DNA from: Halorientalis regularis
GTDB taxonomy: Archaea > Halobacteriota > Halobacteria > Halobacteriales > Haloarculaceae
Length of the DNA stretch: 64,000 nucleotides
Assembly (NCBI RefSeq): GCF_023698535.1
Contig: NZ_JALJCL010000007.1
Span: forward strand, 124,001-188,000
Direction: 5' to 3'
Made by a program: the position numbers and the translations under genes. Each line of letters opens with the position of its first letter. The stretch's first letter is position 1. Below, in pieces: positions 53,596 through 63,704 of the stretch. Below the pieces are notes generated by a model. It saw only the letters and a list, made by a program, of their open reading frames with translations. It ran no database searches and was not told the DNA's origin.

Positions 53596-55041
53596 ATGCA
53601 CGAGAAGTGCGGCGTCGTCGGCGTATCGCTAGAAGACCGAGACGCCGCCCGCCCGCTCTACTATTCTCTGTACGCCCTCCAGCACCGCGGCCAAGAGTCG
53701 GCCGGCATCGTCACCCACGACGGGTTTCAACAGCACTCCCACGTCGAGATGGGGCTCGTCGGCGACGCCTTCCAGCAGGGTGACCTCGAAGACCTGAACG
53801 GCTCACACGGGATCGGGCACGTCAGATACCCGACCGCAGGGGGCGTCAACGCCTCCTGTGCCCAGCCCTTTTCCGTCTCGTTCAAGAGTGGCTCGCTCGG
53901 ACTGAGCCACAACGGCAACCTCGTCAACGCAGACGAGGTGGGCGATCAGCTCGCGGAACTGGGCCACGCCTTTACTTCCGACGGCGACACGGAGGTTATC
54001 GCTCACGATCTGGCGCGCAACCTCCTCGAAGAGGACCTCGTGCGCGCGGTCAAGCGGACGATGAGCCGGATCCACGGGTCGTACTCGCTGACGATCATGC
54101 ACGACGACACCGTGCTGGGCGTGCGCGACCCCGAAGGGAACCGGCCGCTCTGTATCGGCGAACTCGAAGATGGCTACGTGCTGGCCTCGGAGTCGGCGGC
54201 CATCGACACGCTGGACGGCGAGTTGATACGCGACGTGCGGCCGGGCGAACTCGTCGTCCTCCACGCCGACGGCACGGGCTACGACACGTATCAGCTCGTC
54301 CAGCCCGAGAACACGGCTCACTGCTTCTTCGAACACGTCTACTTCGCGCGACCGGACTCCGTTATCGACGACGAACTCGTCTACGAGGTGCGCCGGGATC
54401 TCGGGCGCGCGCTCTGGGACGAGAGCGGCATCGACTCCGACGTGGTGATGCCCGTCCCCGACTCCGGGCGGGCGTTCGCTTCGGGCTACGCCGAGGCGGC
54501 CAACGAGGACGACGACGCCGACGGCGTCGAGTTCGCCGAGGGGCTGATGAAGAACCGCTACGTCGGCCGAACCTTCATCATGCCGACTCAGGACGAGCGC
54601 GAGCGGGCGGTGCGACTGAAGCTCAACCCGATCAAGTCGACGGTCGAGGACAAGACCGTGACGCTGATCGACGACTCCATCGTCCGGGGGACGACCTCCA
54701 ACCAGCTCGTGCAGTTGCTCTACGACGCCGGCGCGGAGGAAGTCCACGTCCGGATCGGTGCGCCGCCCATCGTCGCCCCGTGTTACATGGGGATCGACAT
54801 GGCCTCCCGCGAGGAGTTGATCGCGGCCGATCAGTCGGTCGCGGACATCCGCGACGAGATCGGAGCCGATTCGCTGGCCTATCTCTCTATCGACGCCGTG
54901 GCTGGCGCGCTCTCGAAGTCCAAAGCCGACCTCTGTCTCGGCTGTGTCACCGGGGAGTACCCCTACGACATCGACGGCGAGGCCAAGGACCGCGAGGTCG
55001 ACCGGCCCGCCATCGGGACGACTGCGAGCGCGGACGACTGA
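53596..55041 (+). CDS. purF: Amidophosphoribosyltransferase PurF
   Basis: A 481-residue purine enzyme making phosphoribosylamine. The mature N-terminal nucleophile is the Cys in MHEKCGVVGV, so a four-residue propeptide would be removed. Glutaminase loop LQHRGQESAGIV, PRPP-binding VTLIDDSIVRGTTSNQLVQ (near 352) and CLGCVTGEYP near the end (Fe-S-type Cys) are visible. It follows the lsm-L37e pair by 24 bp and may be co-transcribed. Confidence 0.95.
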   Translation: MHEKCGVVGVSLEDRDAARPLYYSLYALQHRGQESAGIVTHDGFQQHSHVEMGLVGDAFQQGDLEDLNGSHGIGHVRYPTAGGVNASCAQPFSVSFKSGSLGLSHNGNLVNADEVGDQLAELGHAFTSDGDTEVIAHDLARNLLEEDLVRAVKRTMSRIHGSYSLTIMHDDTVLGVRDPEGNRPLCIGELEDGYVLASESAAIDTLDGELIRDVRPGELVVLHADGTGYDTYQLVQPENTAHCFFEHVYFARPDSVIDDELVYEVRRDLGRALWDESGIDSDVVMPVPDSGRAFASGYAEAANEDDDADGVEFAEGLMKNRYVGRTFIMPTQDERERAVRLKLNPIKSTVEDKTVTLIDDSIVRGTTSNQLVQLLYDAGAEEVHVRIGAPPIVAPCYMGIDMASREELIAADQSVADIRDEIGADSLAYLSIDAVAGALSKSKADLCLGCVTGEYPYDIDGEAKDREVDRPAIGTTASADD

Positions 55042-55138
55042 CGGCCGGCTCGACCGAACGGGAGAGCCGGCGAATGGACGAACGGTGACCAGCGGGAGCC
55101 GTGAGTCGGGAGGGTGAGCGTAACGAGGCCTCCGACTT

Positions 55139-55699
55139 TCAGTACAAGACGTATAACAGCAGGTAGACGACGGTCCCAAGAGCGAACGAGACGAGCCACA
55201 GCGTCGCGGCGACGCGGCCGACGCGGGGGTGGTTGGTCGTCGGAATCTCGCCCGTCGAGCGGGTCAACGCCAGCAGGAGGACGTAGAACAGCAGGGGGAT
55301 ACAGACGATGGCGAGCAGGATGTGGATGCCGAGGATCGGGAAGTAGACGAACTGCTCGACCGCGGTCGGGCCCGGGAAGTCGGTGGGGCCTTCGAGGCTC
55401 ACGCGGTAGAGGTAGAGCACGAGGAAGGTGGCAAAGAGCACGAGGGCGGCCAGCATCGCGTTGCGGTGGCGCGTCACCTGGCCCTGGCGGATGGCGCGCC
55501 AGCCAGCGAGGATAACGACGATGGCGAGCACGCTCACGACGGCGTTGATGTGGGGAATCGCTGCGAGAAACCACTCGGGGGCCACGGGGAGCGCGGCCCG
55601 GGGGATCACGCCGAGGACGGCACCGAACACCAGCGCGAGCGCCACGACGGTCAGCAGGCCGGTCAACTCGGGGACACGGTCTCGCGCGCGCAGTTCCAT
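55139..55699 (-). CDS. DUF420 integral membrane protein
   Basis: A 186-residue protein with about five helices and the DUF420 pattern: AIPHINAVVSVLAIVVILAG, QGQVTRHRNAMLAALVLFA and GIHILLAIVCIPLLFYVLLL with conserved His residues (HINA, HRN, HI). The family accompanies cytochrome oxidase maturation (CtaM-like) in several lineages; here no oxidase gene is adjacent. Confidence 0.85.
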   Translation of the reverse strand: MELRARDRVPELTGLLTVVALALVFGAVLGVIPRAALPVAPEWFLAAIPHINAVVSVLAIVVILAGWRAIRQGQVTRHRNAMLAALVLFATFLVLYLYRVSLEGPTDFPGPTAVEQFVYFPILGIHILLAIVCIPLLFYVLLLALTRSTGEIPTTNHPRVGRVAATLWLVSFALGTVVYLLLYVLY

Positions 55700-55767
55700 G
55701 GCCGAGAATAGCGTCCGAACAGGAATGTGCGTTTCCGTTCGCGGCGGGCGGTCGGCCGTGACCCGGC

Positions 55768-56910
55768 TCAGGCGTACGGCGCGGGTCGCTCGCCGAGCGT
55801 GAGCTGGACGGTCATCCGTCGCCCGTCGCGGATGAGTTCGACGGGGATCGTGTCATCCGGACTGGTCACCAGCGCGAGGTAGGTCGAGAGTTCCTCCTGG
55901 CTCCGGATCGTCTGCCCGCCCATCCCGACGACCACGTCGCCGCCGGTCGGGACCCGAACGCCGTCGATGGTCGTGTTTCCGCTCGATCCTTGGAGGACGC
56001 CGCTAGAGGGGCTGTCCGGGCGCACGTCGGCGATGTACACACCGTCGGCGTCGGAGAGACCCTCGGCCTCGGCGATCAGTGGCGTGACGCTGGTGAGGCT
56101 GACACCCATGAACGAGTGCTGGTAGTCACCGGTCTCGATCAGCGACGGGACGACACGGTTGGTTAGCGCGGCCGAGATGGCGAAGCCGATGTTGTCGCCG
56201 CCGCCCGAGTTGATGACGCCCGCGACTTCCCCGTCGAGCGTCACCAGCGGGCCGCCGCTGTTACCGGGGTTGACCGGCGCGTCCGTCTGGATCGCGTCCG
56301 GGATGCGGAAGTTGTTGCGCGCGGGCAGAGAGCGGTCCACCCCGCTGACTACGCCCGTGGTCATCGACCCGGTGTAGCCGAGCGGATTTCCAATCGCGAT
56401 AACCGGCTGGCCGATGGCGACTTCGCCGCCGATGAGCGATAGCGGTGTCGCCGAGGCAGGGACGTCCGGGACCTCGAGGACGGCGAGGTCGCTGTAGGCG
56501 TCGGTGCCGACGACTTCGGCGGTGCGCCACTGGCCGTCGGTGAACTGGACACGAATATCGTCGAAGATGGTCCCCGGTTCGAAGATAGCGCCTCTCGTGT
56601 CGGTCACGACGTGTTCGTTCGTGACGATGTACCGGCCGTCGTCGTAGACGAATCCCGACCCTTCGCCCACTCGGCCCCGGGAGTCCGCGTAGACGCGGAT
56701 CAGGACGACCGAGTCGATCGTCTGTCTGTACACGTCGGTGTAGACCGACTGCGATTCCGGCGTCGAATTGAGCAACTCCGTCGCCTTCGGGTTCGAGACG
56801 TTTCCCGAATCCGGTGTCCCCGATCGCGGGGTGTTACAGCCGGCAACACCGGCAGCGACGCCGGTCGCCGCGGCCAGCAACCGTCGCCGTGTCAACTGCT
56901 CACTACCCAT
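55768..56910 (-). CDS. HtrA/DegP-type serine protease, Tat lipoprotein
   Basis: A 380-residue secreted protease. Tat signal TRRRLLAAATG with lipobox VAGC anchors it outside. Trypsin-like triad: His in YIVTNEHVVTD (near 106), Asp in AYSDLAVLEV, Ser in NPGNSGGPLV (near 218). A single PDZ domain follows (SSGVLQGSSGNTTIDG). It would degrade or refold misfolded extracytoplasmic proteins. A HalX regulator gene lies downstream-divergent across the G-run-rich region. Confidence 0.9.
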   Translation of the reverse strand: MGSEQLTRRRLLAAATGVAAGVAGCNTPRSGTPDSGNVSNPKATELLNSTPESQSVYTDVYRQTIDSVVLIRVYADSRGRVGEGSGFVYDDGRYIVTNEHVVTDTRGAIFEPGTIFDDIRVQFTDGQWRTAEVVGTDAYSDLAVLEVPDVPASATPLSLIGGEVAIGQPVIAIGNPLGYTGSMTTGVVSGVDRSLPARNNFRIPDAIQTDAPVNPGNSGGPLVTLDGEVAGVINSGGGDNIGFAISAALTNRVVPSLIETGDYQHSFMGVSLTSVTPLIAEAEGLSDADGVYIADVRPDSPSSGVLQGSSGNTTIDGVRVPTGGDVVVGMGGQTIRSQEELSTYLALVTSPDDTIPVELIRDGRRMTVQLTLGERPAPYA

Positions 56911-57396
56911 ACAGAGCCGTTAGGAGCGGGGTTGATAAAGACCAGCGATACGATCAGCGAACGCGACGGTTGCAACTCGACGAGAGTGAAAGAGTGAGGG
57001 AGGGGATGTGTGGGGTGGGTGGGGGGAACGAGGGGTGGGGTGAAAGTAGGGTGGGTGGGTGGGGTGGGTAGGTGGTGGGATCAGCATGCCACCACTGTGC
57101 CAGCACATCTACTTCTGTGGAGGTGGATAATAAACGTACCTGTGCTATTATCTATTCTGATAATCGCCGGTGCCAAAATCGGCTCGGGGTCGGACCGTAA
57201 CCAGTCACGAGGGGGACCGCAGTTCCGGAAACATCAGAGAGGATTCAGTGATATTTACCGCTTCACCGAAACAAGTCCTTCTTTGGACCGCGTATCTCCC
57301 CCAATCTATTTCTTGACTTGCGGTCATACCAAGAACAAGAATGGTTCGCGAATCCGTGGTGTTGTCGGGTGCCTGCCAGTACGGCGTGATTGAGCG
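56911..57396. other. 486-bp intergenic region with a G-run tract
   Basis: Between divergent htrA and HalX genes. 56998-57079 on the plus strand is a G-run-rich tract with about 16 runs of 3-6 G (GTGGGGTGGGTGGGGGG and similar), capable of G-quadruplex formation. Downstream the sequence turns AT-rich (GTGCTATTATCTATTCTGAT) and holds no coding ORF I accept. Confidence 0.6.
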
Positions 57397-58032
57397 ATGA
57401 GTCAGGGATCTCCAGTCGTCCTCGTCGTGGACGACAACAGGGCTATCGCGAACACGTATACGGCGTTTCTGTCGGACGAGTACGACGTCCGGACAGCCTA
57501 CGACGGGAAAGAGGCGCTCGGCGAACTCGACGAGACCGTCGACGTGGTGTTGCTGGACCGGCGGATGCCGGAAGTATCCGGTGACGCCGTCCTCGAAGAG
57601 ATCGAGTCCCGCCAGCTCGACTGCCGGGTCGTCATGCTGACCGCGGTCGACCCGGACTTCGACATCATCGACATGGGTTTCGACGAGTACCTCGTCAAGC
57701 CAATCGAGCGCGAGGAACTCAACGAAGTCGTCAGCGAGATGCTGGAGCGGGCGACCTACGACGACGACTTCCGCCGGTTCCTGGCGCTGGTCTCGAAGAA
57801 AGCCACACTCGAAAAGGAGAAATCCAGCGCGGAACTGGAAGCCAGCGACGAATACGCCAAGATCAAACGACGCCTCGACGACCGCCGCGAACAGGTCGGC
57901 GTCGACATGTCCGACCTCGAAGAGAACTTTTCGGACGTGTCGGGCACGATCAAGGTGACCGAGATGGACGCCTCGGGCGACCGGGACGTGCCGGACATCC
58001 CGGGCATCGACGAGGACGAAGCTGGGGAGTGA
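57397..58032 (+). CDS. HalX-domain response regulator
   Basis: A 211-residue regulator. Receiver domain: VLVVDDNRAIANTY with phospho-acceptor Asp in VVLLDRRMPEVSG (near 52) and Lys in YLVKPIEREEL (near 103). The C-terminal HalX domain (FRRFLALVSKKATLEKEKS) is a haloarchaeal output module with coiled coils and no HTH. Partner kinase unknown; no kinase is adjacent. Confidence 0.88.
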   Translation: MSQGSPVVLVVDDNRAIANTYTAFLSDEYDVRTAYDGKEALGELDETVDVVLLDRRMPEVSGDAVLEEIESRQLDCRVVMLTAVDPDFDIIDMGFDEYLVKPIEREELNEVVSEMLERATYDDDFRRFLALVSKKATLEKEKSSAELEASDEYAKIKRRLDDRREQVGVDMSDLEENFSDVSGTIKVTEMDASGDRDVPDIPGIDEDEAGE

Positions 58033-58126
58033 GTCACTCGCCGCCGTTCGTGGTGGGACTCACTCGACCAATACAGAATCGAGCATGAGACCCCGGATAC
58101 ACGGGAATCTTCGATTCCGGGCCTGC

Positions 58127-58396
58127 TCACTCGAAGTCACTGCCGCCAGCCGGACGGCACGCGATACTCCCGTCGCTCCGGGGGCAGACGACGTGGTCGG
58201 CGTACCTGAAGCAGACGGTCAGGTCGTGATCGGTGGTGCGTGCACTGGTATACAGCGTGTCGAGCGCGTCCGGATCGATGGTGTCGGCAAGGACTGGTAG
58301 CTCGGTCGGCCCGCTCTCGCTCACCGTTGCCAGTACCCCGACCACCTGTCCGCTCGCTGATTCAACCGGCGGGTCGAAATCGGTCACGTACCACAC
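58127..58396 (-). CDS. HalOD1-type output domain protein
   Basis: An 89-residue protein matching the haloarchaeal HalOD1 pattern: GVLATVSESGPTELPVLADT, DPDALDTLY and FRYADHVVCPRSDGSIAC. The GTG start is tentative and the N-terminus seems short for the family. HalOD1 is an output module of signalling proteins; standalone copies are frequent. It is convergent with the HalX regulator gene. Confidence 0.65.
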   Translation of the reverse strand: MWYVTDFDPPVESASGQVVGVLATVSESGPTELPVLADTIDPDALDTLYTSARTTDHDLTVCFRYADHVVCPRSDGSIACRPAGGSDFE

Positions 58397-58670
58397 GTCG
58401 GGGTCCCCGTCTCACGGAGGGACGAAACTCGGAGTCTCCCCACTCACGGGCCGTGACCCCCCATGCAAGAACCGCTCGTTGTACGCCACCCCAATTCTCG
58501 AATCCTGCATGGTAAACCAGGGAGCGACGCCGCTGCAGAATTCGATACCACGCCTATCGACGACCTCCGGTGCTGAGGCTCCTGTATTGCACTTGGAAAG
58601 GAATTATGCGTGGGTGCAGTCCCAAGGGAATGCACCTGCACTCGGGTCGCGGGCATCGCCCGCGGGATGA
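58397..58670. other. Non-coding stretch before the tRNA repeats
   Basis: No convincing gene in 274 bp. A short forward ORF at 58463-58575 (MQEPLVVRHPNSRILHGKPG) has weak coding character only. It ends at the first 99-bp repeat unit. Confidence 0.4.
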
Positions 58671-58868
58671 GTGCGTGGGACCGGATTTGAACCACGGTCG
58701 CGTCAGAGACGCTCCCTGATTCAAATCCGACCGTGCACATCGGACCGCGCAGGTTTTGTGCGGTCGATAGTGCGTGGGACCGGATTTGAACCACGGTCGC
58801 GTCAGAGACGCTCCCTGATTCAAATCCGACCGTGCACATCGGACCGCGCAGGTTTTGTGCGGTCGATA
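58671..58868. repeat. Two identical 99-bp tandem units carrying a tRNA-Leu 3' end
   Basis: Units at 58671-58769 and 58770-58868 are identical. Each begins with the 23-bp GTGCGTGGGACCGGATTTGA..., the complement of the tRNA-Leu(GAG) 3' end which itself follows at 58869. Inside each unit are GGATTTGAA and TTCAAATCC as inverted arms and a hairpin GACCGC/GCGGTC. Looks like tandem site duplication after integration events or slippage. Confidence 0.75.
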
Positions 58869-58869
58869 G

Positions 58870-58954
<85 letters not shown>

Positions 58955-59118
58955 ACTGTGTATCTATCTGCACTCCATCGGTATCCGTGGCCGGATAAAA
59001 GGGCTTTCGTTTGCCGACGGCGAACCGGTCGGATCGGATCACCGGGTGGGAGTGATGCCGGGGTAGCAGTGGTGTCGGAAACGGACCTTTCAAATACGGG
59101 GCAGCTATTACCGCCCGT

Positions 59119-59622
59119 ATGGCCAAATACTCGACCGGCGGCGCGGGCGGAAACGCCGGCGGGAGCTGCGAACTCTGCGGTACGGAGGACGCCGACCTCC
59201 GGACGGCAAACGTCGCCGGAGCCCAGCTCGAAGTCTGTGCGGACTGCGCACAGCACGGCGACGACGCGACCAGTAGTTCCGACGACGACGACAGCAGGAG
59301 CGACAGCGACCGCAAGCGCCGCGCGGCCCAGAACGCCGCCCGCATCGACGACGCACGCAAAGGCGACCCGACTCACTGGGAGGAGGAAGGCACCGACTAC
59401 GAGGACGACCAGTTGCCCTACCTCGTCACCGATTACGGCAAGCGGCTCACCGACGCGCGCCAGGACGCTGGCCTCCAGCTCGAAGAACTCGCCGACGAAC
59501 TCGGCATCGATCAGGCCGACCTGCTGGCCGTCGAGCAGGGCCGTGCCACCCAGGCCGGCGTCGGCGGCTCCGTCATCTCCAAACTCGAAGACAGGCTCGG
59601 CGTGGAACTCGCAGAATCCTGA
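59119..59622 (+). CDS. Archaeal multiprotein bridging factor aMBF1
   Basis: A 167-residue protein. An N-terminal zinc ribbon CELCG/CADC, an acidic Asp/Ser-rich linker, then a HTH (Cro/C1) domain YGKRLTDARQDAGLQLEELADELG. Archaeal MBF1 links transcription and translation, binding the ribosome. The next gene, acyl-CoA dehydrogenase, is 57 bp downstream. Confidence 0.88.
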   Translation: MAKYSTGGAGGNAGGSCELCGTEDADLRTANVAGAQLEVCADCAQHGDDATSSSDDDDSRSDSDRKRRAAQNAARIDDARKGDPTHWEEEGTDYEDDQLPYLVTDYGKRLTDARQDAGLQLEELADELGIDQADLLAVEQGRATQAGVGGSVISKLEDRLGVELAES

Positions 59623-59679
59623 CCAGGCGCTCGATTCTCGGCCCCGTTCGTTTTTGTTCCGTGCCTACCAGCTAGCGCC

Positions 59680-60804
59680 ATGCACCTCTCGCCCGAACAG
59701 GAAGCGATCCGCGACAGCGTCCAGGCGTTCGCCGAGGACGAGATCCGCCCGGTCGCCAGTGAGGCCGACGAGACCGGCGAGTTCCCCGAAGACGTGTGGG
59801 ACGGAATGGCCGACCTCGACCTGACCGGACTCACAGTTCCGGAAGAGTACGGCGGGTACGACGCCGATCGCGTGACCTACGCCCTCGTCAACGAGGCCGT
59901 CGCCTACGGCGCGCTCGCGGTCGCCACCGCACTCTCCGTTCACTGTCTGGCGACCTCCTGCATCCGCGAGTTCGGCGACGAGTCGCTCCACGAGGCGTGG
60001 CTCCCCGAAATGGTCGACGGCCGACCCGTCGGCGCGTTCGCGCTCTCAGAACCCGACGCGGGGTCGAACCCCGCCGAGATGACGACCGAGGCCCGCCGCG
60101 ACGGCGACGAGTACGTCATCGACGGCACCAAACAGTGGATCACCAACGGCGAGCGCTCGGGCGTCGTCGTGCTGTTCGCCAAGACCGACCGCGAGGACCC
60201 GTCGAGTGTCACGCAGTTTCTCGTCCCGAAAGACACCGACGGGCTGGGAGTCGGGAAGAAGGAGGACAAACTCGGACTGCGAGCGAGCGACACGACGACG
60301 CTGGAATTCGACGGCGCGCGGATTCCGGCGGAGTACCGGCTGACCGAGGAAGGCCACGGACTGTCGGCCGCGCTGTCGATCCTGACTGGCGGGCGCATCG
60401 GTATCGCTGCCCAGTCGGTCGGTCTCGGGCAGGCGGCGCTCGACGCCGCCGTCGAGTATGCCGACGAGCGCGAGCAGTTCGGCCAGCCCATCGGCGACTT
60501 CCAGGCGATCCAGCACAAACTCGCGGAGATGCAGACGACGGTGCAGGCCGGTCGGCTGTTGACGCTGGACGCCGCGCGGCGTGCCGACGCGGGCGAGAGC
60601 GTGCGCGGCGCGGCGAGCATGGCGAAGTACTTCGCCAGTGAGGGGGCCGTCGACGTGACCAACGAGGCCGTCCAGATCCACGGCGGGTACGGGTACACCA
60701 AAGACTACGACGTGGAGCGGTTCTACCGGGACGCCAAGGTGACGACGATTTACGAGGGGACCACCGAGATCCAGAAGCGCGTCATCGCCGAGGAACTGAA
60801 CTAA
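59680..60804 (+). CDS. Acyl-CoA dehydrogenase
   Basis: A 374-residue FAD enzyme catalysing the first step of fatty-acid beta-oxidation. Motifs: [15 protein letters not shown] (near 120), EVG-like substrate region [17 protein letters not shown] (near 243), and [20 protein letters not shown]. The catalytic Glu is in IYEGTTEIQ (near 360). It overlaps convergently with the gene after it by 3 bp. A dehydrogenase partner (ETF) is not in the window. Confidence 0.92.
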   Translation: MHLSPEQEAIRDSVQAFAEDEIRPVASEADETGEFPEDVWDGMADLDLTGLTVPEEYGGYDADRVTYALVNEAVAYGALAVATALSVHCLATSCIREFGDESLHEAWLPEMVDGRPVGAFALSEPDAGSNPAEMTTEARRDGDEYVIDGTKQWITNGERSGVVVLFAKTDREDPSSVTQFLVPKDTDGLGVGKKEDKLGLRASDTTTLEFDGARIPAEYRLTEEGHGLSAALSILTGGRIGIAAQSVGLGQAALDAAVEYADEREQFGQPIGDFQAIQHKLAEMQTTVQAGRLLTLDAARRADAGESVRGAASMAKYFASEGAVDVTNEAVQIHGGYGYTKDYDVERFYRDAKVTTIYEGTTEIQKRVIAEELN

Positions 60805-61112
60805 TCGCGCTTTCGATTGCGGGCTTCGACGTACCCGAGCAAGCCGAAGAGGTTGACCACGGGCATCGCCGAGACGTGCAGCCAGATCTCGCCCACGTCT
60901 TCACGACCACGCAGGTCGAGATACACCCACAGCGGGATCAGCAGTTCGACGGTCAGGAACGCGAGCGCCCCCAGTCTGAGCGCCCGGTCGTACGGCGAGG
61001 CGGGCGTCTCGATCCCGACGAACGTCGCCGCGACGACACCGAACAGCACGAGGAGGAGACCGACCTCCCAGACGAACCAGATGCGGAGAACGTTCGCGTT
61101 GGACTCGTTCAT
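60801..61112 (-). CDS. Small membrane protein, function unknown
   Basis: A 103-residue protein with three helices ([56 protein letters not shown]). Its stop codon overlaps the stop of the acyl-CoA dehydrogenase gene. ATG at 61112 is chosen; the frame continues upstream without features. No family recognised. Confidence 0.65.
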   Translation of the reverse strand: MNESNANVLRIWFVWEVGLLLVLFGVVAATFVGIETPASPYDRALRLGALAFLTVELLIPLWVYLDLRGREDVGEIWLHVSAMPVVNLFGLLGYVEARNRKRD

Positions 61113-61209
61113 GGCCTCGGATTCCCGGTTCGTGTGGGCTGGCTGAAAGGGTTCTGGCGTGACAGGGTGACCGATCACCGAAGGGGCTATTTTCGGGCCG
61201 ATCCTACTC

Positions 61210-61749
61210 GTGGCCGTGATCCAGGAGTACGACGCGCTGGTCTACGACCTCGACGGGACGCTGGTCCACCTCGACGTGGACTGGGAAGAAGTGCGGGAAG
61301 AGGTCGCCGCGGTTCTGCGCCCCCGCGGCGTCGACGTGGACGGCGCGGACCTCTGGACGCTGCTCGAACTGTCCGAGGAGGCGGGGTATCGGCGACTGGT
61401 CGACGAGACTATCGCCGAGTTCGAGCGGGAAGGGGCGCGCGCGTCGCGGCGACTCCCGCCGGCACGGACGGTCCCTGCTGACCAGCCGGTCGGCGTCTGT
61501 TCACTGAACGCCGAGTCGGCCTGCCGGATCGCCCTGGAGACCTACGGCCTCGACGGACACGTCGACGTGATCGTCGGGCGCGACTCCGTGGCGACCGAGA
61601 AGCCACATCCCGAACCGCTCCTGCGGACCGTCGAGGGACTCGGTGCAGCGCCCGAGCGAACGCTGTTCGTCGGCGACTCCGAACGCGACGAGAAGACGGC
61701 TCGACGGGCGGGCACGGACTACGTGTACGTGCGTGAGCTAGAGCGCTAG
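61210..61749 (+). CDS. HAD superfamily phosphatase
   Basis: A 179-residue HAD hydrolase. Motif I YDLDGTLVHLDVDW has the nucleophile Asp (near residue 13), motif II VCSLNAESA, the Lys of motif III in TEKPHPEPLL, and motif IV VGDSERDEKTA (near 152). Resembles the phosphoglycolate/5'-nucleotidase group with a small helical cap. Substrate unknown. GTG start. Confidence 0.85.
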   Translation: MAVIQEYDALVYDLDGTLVHLDVDWEEVREEVAAVLRPRGVDVDGADLWTLLELSEEAGYRRLVDETIAEFEREGARASRRLPPARTVPADQPVGVCSLNAESACRIALETYGLDGHVDVIVGRDSVATEKPHPEPLLRTVEGLGAAPERTLFVGDSERDEKTARRAGTDYVYVRELER

Positions 61750-61933
61750 CCGACACCCGCCGATCGAGGCATCGTCGCTGGCTGCTGGAATTAGGATGGG
61801 TGATACGGCGGGAGTCCAGCGGACGGTCGGCGAAGCGTGGTCCGTCGTCGCATTACATAAGTTTAGTAGGTGGAACGAGACGCGGTGATATGGACACACG
61901 ACAATCGAGCAACCGCCACTTCGGGCCCCACCG

Positions 61934-63265
61934 ATGGTAAACGTCGCGCTCTCGCTGGCGCAGGTCGTCGTTGCGCTGGCGCTCGTGATACTCAACGGCT
62001 TCTTCGTCGCCGCGGAGTTCGCCTTCGTCCGGATACGGGGGACGTCGGTCGAACAGCTCGTTGAGGAGGGAGCCACCGGTTCGGGGACCCTCCAGGAAGT
62101 GATGACGAATCTCGACGACTATCTCGCGACGACGCAACTCGGCATCACCATCGCCTCGCTCGGCCTGGGGTGGGTCGGGGAACCGGCCGTGGCGTCGCTC
62201 ATCGAGCCCGTGCTGGCGTCGGTTCTCCCGTCGAACCTCATCCATCTGGTCGCCTTCGCGATCGGCTTCACGCTCATCACGTTCCTCCACGTCGTCTTCG
62301 GTGAACTCGCGCCGAAGACGATCGCGATCTCCCAGACCGAGCGACTCTCCCTGTTTCTCGCCCCGCCGATGAAGTTCTTCTACTACATCCTCTACCCGGG
62401 AATCGTCGTGTTCAACGGGGCCGCCAACGCGTTCACCCGGGCGCTCGGCGTGCCACCCGCGTCCGAGACCGACGAGACGCTCGGCGAGCGGGAGCTCCTT
62501 CGGGTCCTGACTCGATCCGGCGAGGAAGGGGACATCGACACGACGGAAGTGCAGATGATCGAGCGGGTCTTCGATCTCGACGACATCGTGGTGCGGGAGG
62601 TCATGGTACCACGACCCGACGTAGTGAGCGTTCCGGCGGACGCCTCGCTCTCCGACCTCCAGTCGATCGTTCTCGAGGCCGGCCACACGCGATATCCGGT
62701 TCTCGATGCCGACGACGGCGACCAGGTGGCCGGGTTCGTGGACGTCAAGGACGTGCTCCGGGCCGAAGTCGAGGACGATGACGCCGGGTCGGTGGGCGAC
62801 ATCGCCCGCGACATCGTCATCGTCCCCGAGACGATGGCACTGAGCGATCTCCTGCGGCAGTTCCGGGAAGAGCAACAACAGATGGTCGCGGTCATCGACG
62901 AGTGGGGCGCGTTCGAGGGTGTCGCGACGGTCGAAGACGTCGTCGAGGCACTCGTCGGCGACCTCCGGGACGAGTTCGATACGGACGAGCGTGAACCGTC
63001 GATTCGCCCGCACGACGAGGACGGGTACGAGGTCGACGGCGGCGTCCCGCTGTCGAAGATCAACCACGTGATCGCGGGTGACTTCAGGAGTGACGAGGTC
63101 GAAACCATCGGCGGACTGGTACTCGAACAGCTCGACCGTGCACCGGAACGCGAGGACAGCATCGAGGTCGACGGGCACGTGGTCGAGGTGACGAGCGTCG
63201 ACGGGGCCCGGATTTCGACGGTCTGGGTGCACGAACGCGAGACCGAGGAGTCGGGGGAAAACTGA
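61934..63265 (+). CDS. CNNM/CorC-type membrane protein (HlyC/CorC, DUF21-CBS)
   Basis: A 443-residue protein. A DUF21/CNNM transmembrane domain (about residues 1-190: [20 protein letters not shown], and conserved [10 protein letters not shown]), two CBS domains ([33 protein letters not shown]), and a C-terminal CorC_HlyC domain with VPLSKINHV. The family is linked to magnesium and other divalent-cation export. Its own transport role is inferred. Confidence 0.9.
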   Translation: MVNVALSLAQVVVALALVILNGFFVAAEFAFVRIRGTSVEQLVEEGATGSGTLQEVMTNLDDYLATTQLGITIASLGLGWVGEPAVASLIEPVLASVLPSNLIHLVAFAIGFTLITFLHVVFGELAPKTIAISQTERLSLFLAPPMKFFYYILYPGIVVFNGAANAFTRALGVPPASETDETLGERELLRVLTRSGEEGDIDTTEVQMIERVFDLDDIVVREVMVPRPDVVSVPADASLSDLQSIVLEAGHTRYPVLDADDGDQVAGFVDVKDVLRAEVEDDDAGSVGDIARDIVIVPETMALSDLLRQFREEQQQMVAVIDEWGAFEGVATVEDVVEALVGDLRDEFDTDEREPSIRPHDEDGYEVDGGVPLSKINHVIAGDFRSDEVETIGGLVLEQLDRAPEREDSIEVDGHVVEVTSVDGARISTVWVHERETEESGEN

Positions 63266-63368
63266 GCAGGGGGAGTTCCGCGGAGGGGCCGTTCGAGCGC
63301 TCTCGCAGCAGACTCGACACGACACCGGGTCGACTCGCGTCCCTCGGAAGTCCACGCTCGGGAGACGG

Positions 63369-63611
63369 CTACGTCTGCTCGCGGCGCGCATAGAGGTAGA
63401 CCGCGACGGCGGTACAGAACCAGACGACGGCACCGACCCGGATGGCGAAGTTCGCGCGGGCCGCCCAGGTCTGCAGTTCGACGACGACCGCGAGCATGGC
63501 GACCAGTGGCGCGCCGACGACGATGGTCGTGACGAAAGTCACCTGCATCACCCAGCCGTAGTCGACCCCCTCTGGGTCGGTTGTTTCGTCCGGTTCGCGG
63601 TCGATGGGCAC
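63369..63611 (-). CDS. Small two-span membrane protein
   Basis: An 80-residue protein from GTG at 63611, [20 protein letters not shown], with two helices ([38 protein letters not shown]). This tail-DYGWVMQ arrangement resembles a haloarchaeal DUF (5822, recalled not verified) often adjacent to panB. Divergent from panB with 93 bp between starts. Function unknown. Confidence 0.6.
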   Translation of the reverse strand: MPIDREPDETTDPEGVDYGWVMQVTFVTTIVVGAPLVAMLAVVVELQTWAARANFAIRVGAVVWFCTAVAVYLYARREQT

Positions 63612-63704
63612 GTCCGGCCCTCCGGACGGTCCGAATATGCCTCTGTCGGTCCCGCGTTGCCAGTATCGGACACGTTTAGGGGCCCGGCCGACCGACTCGA
63701 AGGT

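Noticed and set aside
57010-57393. Forward ORF across the G-rich tract
   Set aside because: Its first third is only Gly/Trp/Val translation of the G runs and the rest lacks coding character; no family pattern.
58671-58868. The tandem 99-bp repeats as a CRISPR array
   Set aside because: Units are identical over their full length with no unique spacers, and no cas genes lie near.
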